Below, piece by piece: positions 59,093 through 64,000 of a stretch of 64,000 nt of DNA; within the stretch, counting starts at the first letter, position 1, and each line of letters opens with the position of its first letter. The stretch is from the NCBI GenBank assembly GCA_914767715.1, contig OU612065.1:27404001-27468000 (forward strand), written 5' to 3'. The notes under the pieces are model-generated. The model searched no databases and was not told the origin of the DNA. It saw only the letters and a program-made list of their open reading frames with translations. The translations under genes and the position numbers were made by a program. Origin of the DNA: Membranipora membranacea. Lineage: Eukaryota; Bryozoa; Gymnolaemata; Cheilostomatida; Membraniporidae.

Positions 59093-62000
59093 TCAGCCTA
59101 ACCAGTTTTCCAGGTCGAGATCGGGGATATGAGAGCAAGGAACTCTCTCTGATACCATGTTGAATACATCAGTGGGTACTGTGTCCATGTCGTGATTGTT
59201 ACAGATCAGCTACAAACAAGGAGTGGAGAGAAAGGTTAAATATAACTACAGACTGACTCACACTTATACTATACAATTATTTACCGATCACCAGTAGTGT
59301 GTTTTACAATTTTGCCTGACCACCGTCTCAAAGAGGGGACAAATCTATTATTAGACAAATCATCGCTTCTGTTTGAACTTACCAGCTACCAGCAGCTGTA
59401 TGAGTTGGAATTAAACCCACAATTATTCCAATTTTTCAATTCCTTATCACTTCCAAATTAAAGTTTGGCATCAAACTATAATTACACAGACCTGTACAGG
59501 TCCAAACATACTTTTCCCTATGACATTCCCCCATCAATCAAGTTTTTATTGCTCATTATGACATTACCTTGGCCAGTGAATAAGCAGTTAGCTGGGTAAT
59601 CTGTGATGTAGAGAACGGATGAGAATATTCTACTGTGTTCTCAAACCAGAATCTGTCTCCATCCTTGATTCTATGGAACTGATCTCCGAGCATACAGGCA
59701 AACAGAGGGCCTACACGTCCACCACTCACATGACTAAAAATTAATCACAAAACCACATGTGAATTTTAAGGGGTGCAACGAAAATTCATAAAAATAAACC
59801 AGTTGATATTTATTATAAGCATTGAGCTACTTTTGACTAAATGCAAATAATAATATTTTAGTGCGGGCCAGAAACACCAAGAGGCATGACGCACTTTTAA
59901 GAATGGTTCCAACAGATTTGGATAAACTGTTTTAGTTTTTTTTATATACCAATCCAGTAGTAATCAACCAACTACTTTAAATGATGCATAACATGTTCGC
60001 AACAGTGACTTAGTAAATATATCCGTAAAACCGTACATAATAAACTTATTAATCAGTCTTGCTATTGCAATCACAACATACTTACATCTCAGATAGACCA
60101 CCGGTGAAGAGATCGATATCATTGACATCGTCATAGACCTCAGAGAGTGATTGTCTTATCTCTGAAGTAAAATCCTCTAGATTACTGAAATCCTGTGCCA
60201 CTGACAAGCCGCACAACTGTCTGTATTTGATATAGGCGGGAATACCTGAAGAAATTTACAAAAGTTTAATGGATGTAAATAATGAACTGATCTGTGAAAT
60301 TTGTAGCCCCGCAACTTATGAGTCTAAGGGCTAAAGCTAGGTGTAAATCATAGACTACCATCATGCTAATTAAATATCTACACTAGAATCTAGAGTATCG
60401 ATCAAGTCTGCTTTTTTTTGTATGTAAAGTTGCCCTTCACAAGAAGTTGCTGGACTAAGCTTTGGATCATAAATCCTCAAGTTAACAATTACGTGCTCAG
60501 GTGATAAACCATTCTCTCCGCTATCTTTGATAACCCGAATCGGAATCAATTTATTTTATAAACGTTGAGTTCCTTGTTTAAAATAGATGAGAAAATTCTT
60601 AATCTACTGTCTTACTTGGGGGATCATGGCAACAACAAAATTAGCACGGGAGCCCTGCGGATTCTTGATACTCACCATGATCTCTCGCTCTTTGGTTGTT
60701 GATGGCTGGCAGGTCTAGACCCGCTTTGTTCTTTGATGATTTGATGAAGAGGTTATCTCTTACAGCTACAGATAAAAATAGAAAGCGTCGGTTACACAGA
60801 AGTGTGACTGTCGCCTGCCAAGTGCTCTTATTAGTCACAGTGGAAACTGCAACCAGTAATTACCAGCAGAGGCTTATGGAACTAATCCCTGGCAAAAGTG
60901 CATGGGGCTAAAATAATCAGGGGTTTCTAGTAAAAAAATTGAATGGCAGGTTTTTTCCTCAGGCATATCTATTGATATTATATAAAATGGTTTGGGCTCG
61001 TGGGACTGCTTATTAAGTCAAAATCTAGAGACATTTACCCCCTTATGGGAGGGTAAGAGGCACGTTCATGTAATCAGCTGATCAATTTATCTCTTTAGGC
61101 AATTCTCGATAGCAGCAAATTTCATAGCAGCACAAAGTACCACTCATGATTTCTTCAAGCGCTGATGAGTAATAAATTTGGTTGTGTAAGCAGGCGAACC
61201 AATGAGAGAACAGTATCCAAAAATCATACGCAACTATTAAACTACGAACTTTTTGAGACCTTTTTGGTTGATTTTCTTTATTATAAACCTGGTCTCAATG
61301 AAGTAATTTCTAGCGCCAATACGTAAGTCAGTAATTGTCTCTAGCCGCGTCTTAACATTTGGTTAGCATCTACCTATCCTTTGCGCATGACATATCCTTC
61401 AGAAGGTGCTAAATGAATGTTTGCCTATTTTCCAATGAGAAAGTGTGGTCAAAAGGAAAATATTTAAATGCGCTCTGTTACTTGCATAAAGTTTTGATAT
61501 CTTACTTTTAGTGAATTTAGTATCGGCATGTTTACATGGCTCCACGATAAGTCCCCTCATGATATTGTCGTGTCCGAGTTTAGTGAACATACTAGGCTGA
61601 TGGAAGGTATCCTCCAGGATGATGCTACCGTGTGCGGTAGGAGTGTAAGTTTTATCGGTAGGTGTGGTGGCAAAAGGAATCTGAGAAAGAGGAGATATAC
61701 AAGGTTAAGGCGCTATATTGCTAACATAGCTACCAAATTTATAAGACTCTTTCTCTTTATAATTACTGACACAAAGCGGAATAGCACTCTTGTCAAATGA
61801 AATTAACAGTGTGTCTGCAAATTTTGATACTTGGTTTTTACAATGCGGCGGTCCTTTACAATACTATCCAAGATAATTTCTAGAGCAGACTGCATGAACT
61901 GCATGAATTTTGCTTAGACCATGTTCGGATGAGGTTAATGAGCAAAGTATACACAGCCTTTGCATACCAAACGCCAAAGCTGCGAATAACCCTCCAGTTT

Positions 62001-63739
62001 CTTACCTCGTTGTGACCGAATCTGAAGGCAGCTGTGGCAAACTCGTTAGCAGTTTGAGGGTCCAGAGTGTCAGAGTACCGGGGATTTCCCAGGTTAAGAT
62101 TATATAAATTCATAGCAGCTGGACCTAAACTGCCAGGCAGGTACTCTTTATATGTGATCACCTAAAATAGAAACATTCAAAATCATCTGAATGAATATAT
62201 ACCGAGAGTGTCTATAATCAGTCTGCACTCCATATCAAACAACTCTTTGGAAATAGGAAGAGCTGTTTGTGATTGAAATTAACAGTTTATTCCATGCATC
62301 ATTAAGTCATTGCCCGAACCAAGATTATAATTATCAAACTCTTAGTCAAAATCCTTACAGTTATGTAGCATAGTTTTAAAAAGCACAGTGATAGCTACAG
62401 ATATTTAAAGATGAAAACTTAACAATGTTGCACTTTGAAACCTAATCAAGTCTAAGTAGTAAGCGGATGGGTTGGTGTAAAATGATTCATACTTCAAGGT
62501 GTGGTGCAGTTCTGAAAATGATAAGTGTTTCCAAAACTGTTGTAATTTGTTACCTAAAAATAACTTTTCAGCATGTAAATTTGTTGTTTGGACTTTGCAG
62601 CTTTGGTAATTGAATGCCCTTGCAAGATAAAAGGTTTGGTGGGCAGACAAAATTATGGACTACACCTCTGTATGAGATTGTCATTCAATGTGAAACACAC
62701 CAAAATACTTCACAAAAAAGTGAAGAAAGAATTTGGACACAAAGACTTTGGATGAAGAAGAACTAGTTTTTGGATTAGGTGTATTTTCATAATGATTAAA
62801 TAACAAGAAAAAGCCTGCAATTGATGTGCAGTCAAAACAGGTTTGACCTCTATATATTTAACTATCACTGTAGATCTGTGTACGTATGTGTGCGTATGTG
62901 TGTACGCGATAAAACCAAATCTGTGAAACATGTACTTATGTTTGTAAGGTGTATACTGCGTGCCGTTATTTTTGTCCAATTCTAGCCTTATTAGTGTAAA
63001 CTATCTCACCTGATGAATCGCACCAACAATCCTTCTTGTCTCCTCAAATGTGACATCATCGACTTTCATCATACTATAGTGTGGATATTTTGCTCTGACG
63101 ATAGGGTGAAGTCTGTCAGCAATACGATTGTGTTCCAGAACAAATGTTCCATGCATTCCTGTGAGTCCGGACCATACATTCACACGGTTGTCTCCTGATG
63201 GTAAGGAAAGAATCACTAGGATAAATAACATACTTGGCACTCAACAGTAGGCACTGGCCTTCAAGTTATAGACCCAATGCAGTCACCAGTGGTATTAGAA
63301 ATCGAATGCATTGATATTCTCTCAAGCGTATTGCTAAGAGATTGATGGCTTCATTTAGAGAAGAAGTAAAAATCAGGCCTTATATATTTATGTTTACTTG
63401 AAAGTTCCAAACAGAACTGGCACACCAGACATAAATGTCTCTGGGCATCTGAAAGCACACACCTGACATTTCAGTTTTGTTAGACTACACTCTGGATGTT
63501 ATTCTCAGAAATGTAACTTGTATACATACCTGCGAGGAAGCAGGCTTTGTCGGTGTCTTCTTTAGGAATCATACACTTGCCGCCAGCAGGTCTTGTAGGC
63601 ATGGTGTTGTTCTGTCCCACCCTGAGTCTGCCTCCGACGTAAGCTCGAAGCTGTCGCAGCGCACCATTGTTGTTACCATACACTGTACCTCCATCTATCC
63701 ATGGGGTCAGCATGTTAATCTGTTCTCTGTTTGTAGTAC
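59093..63739 (-). CDS. Animal haem peroxidase, 3' eight exons (5' part beyond the window)
   Basis: Exons: 63739-63530, 63194-63010, 62161-62006, 61680-61506, 60765-60676, 60245-60086, 59733-59568, 59209-59093; all GT-AG, phases consistent, about 419 residues. Family blocks: [39 protein letters not shown] then [26 protein letters not shown] (proximal haem His), [54 protein letters not shown] and LICNNHD; the protein ends ENWLG. These enzymes use H2O2 to oxidise halides or tyrosines, in matrix crosslinking, defence or hormone synthesis. The distal His/Ca2+ segment and any signal peptide should lie right of 64000. The GDNRVN, RFGH and NQRARDHG residues are intact, so the visible part looks functional. 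Subfamily (peroxinectin, chorion peroxidase, peroxidasin) cannot be fixed without the N-terminus. Confidence 0.9.
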
Positions 63740-64000
63740 CTGCGTTACAACAAAATTTAATTTATAGTTTTGGGAATAAGTGTATAAGTGTAAATCCACT
63801 TTGGGGCATTATTCTCGTTCAATATCGTGGTTTAATAACAAAACCAACAAAAACCTATCATATCTTAAAAAAATATTTTCTTACTATTATTTTTCTCTAA
63901 AGTAGCAGGCCTGCTTATTCCCCTAACGGCAACAAACAATCTTCCTGATGGGTCGCAAATGTTTTTCAAAATTGGTGTTGCACGGGTTTACCTATACTAA
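63740..64000. other. Intron of the peroxidase gene
   Basis: The exon starting at 63739 begins in phase 1, so an upstream exon must exist. I cannot identify it before the window ends. Confidence 0.5.

Overview
The window is animal nuclear DNA. It is AT-rich, carries six multi-exon protein-coding genes that can be rebuilt exon by exon with matching splice phases (seven if the partial gene at the right edge is counted), and is loaded with transposon debris. The gene content (beta-1,3-glycosyltransferases, a class A GPCR, a PLP homeostasis protein, a GPI-type surface protein, an animal haem peroxidase) and the repeats (hAT elements, a gag-only LTR element, tRNA-derived SINEs) fit a non-vertebrate metazoan, probably marine. 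I cannot name the species. There is no bacterial gene structure, operon or CRISPR array.

Left part (1-28.3 kb). Two tandem minus-strand paralogues of a beta-1,3-galactosyltransferase-type gene fill this region. Gene A has exons between 10636 and 3016, gene B between 28263 and 14182. Exons 1, 2 and 3 have identical lengths in both (243, 230 and 137 nt); exon 4 differs because the C-termini diverge, and B ends in a predicted transmembrane helix. Both first introns are swollen. Intron 1 of A (6.1 kb) holds a 4.7 kb LTR retroelement with 5-bp target duplications. Intron 1 of B (10.6 kb) holds a 5.2 + 4.4 kb tandem segmental duplication that carries two copies of a deleted hAT element. A decayed extra exon 2 lies upstream of exon 2 of B. 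The spacer between A and B carries a long-direct-repeat insertion, a 15-bp minisatellite and other repeats; a foldback element sits in intron 3 of B.

Middle (28.3-35.1 kb). A gene-poor spacer with a LINE reverse-transcriptase relic, tRNA-derived SINE pieces and a clean hAT MITE with an 8-bp target duplication.

Right part (35.1-64 kb). This is gene-rich: a 12-exon plus-strand gene for a 622-residue secreted, probably GPI-anchored protein whose C-terminal half weakly resembles repulsive guidance molecules; a 6-exon minus-strand rhodopsin-class GPCR (352 aa); a 5-exon minus-strand gene for a 228-residue secreted four-cysteine protein of no family I know; a 7-exon plus-strand PLPBP gene (261 aa); a plus-strand paralogue of the four-cysteine protein (224 aa, first intron GC-AG); and the 3' eight exons of a minus-strand haem peroxidase that runs off the right edge.

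The most unusual signals are mobile-element related: (1) perfect 26-30 bp palindromes flanked by 7-bp target duplications, one with an empty site in the neighbouring duplicate and one split at its centre by the hAT element; (2) a roughly 190-bp interspersed element whose two copies are flanked by 40-bp and 61-bp direct repeats, the second also with an empty site; (3) a conversion-like tract of near-perfect identity inside an otherwise diverged tandem duplication.
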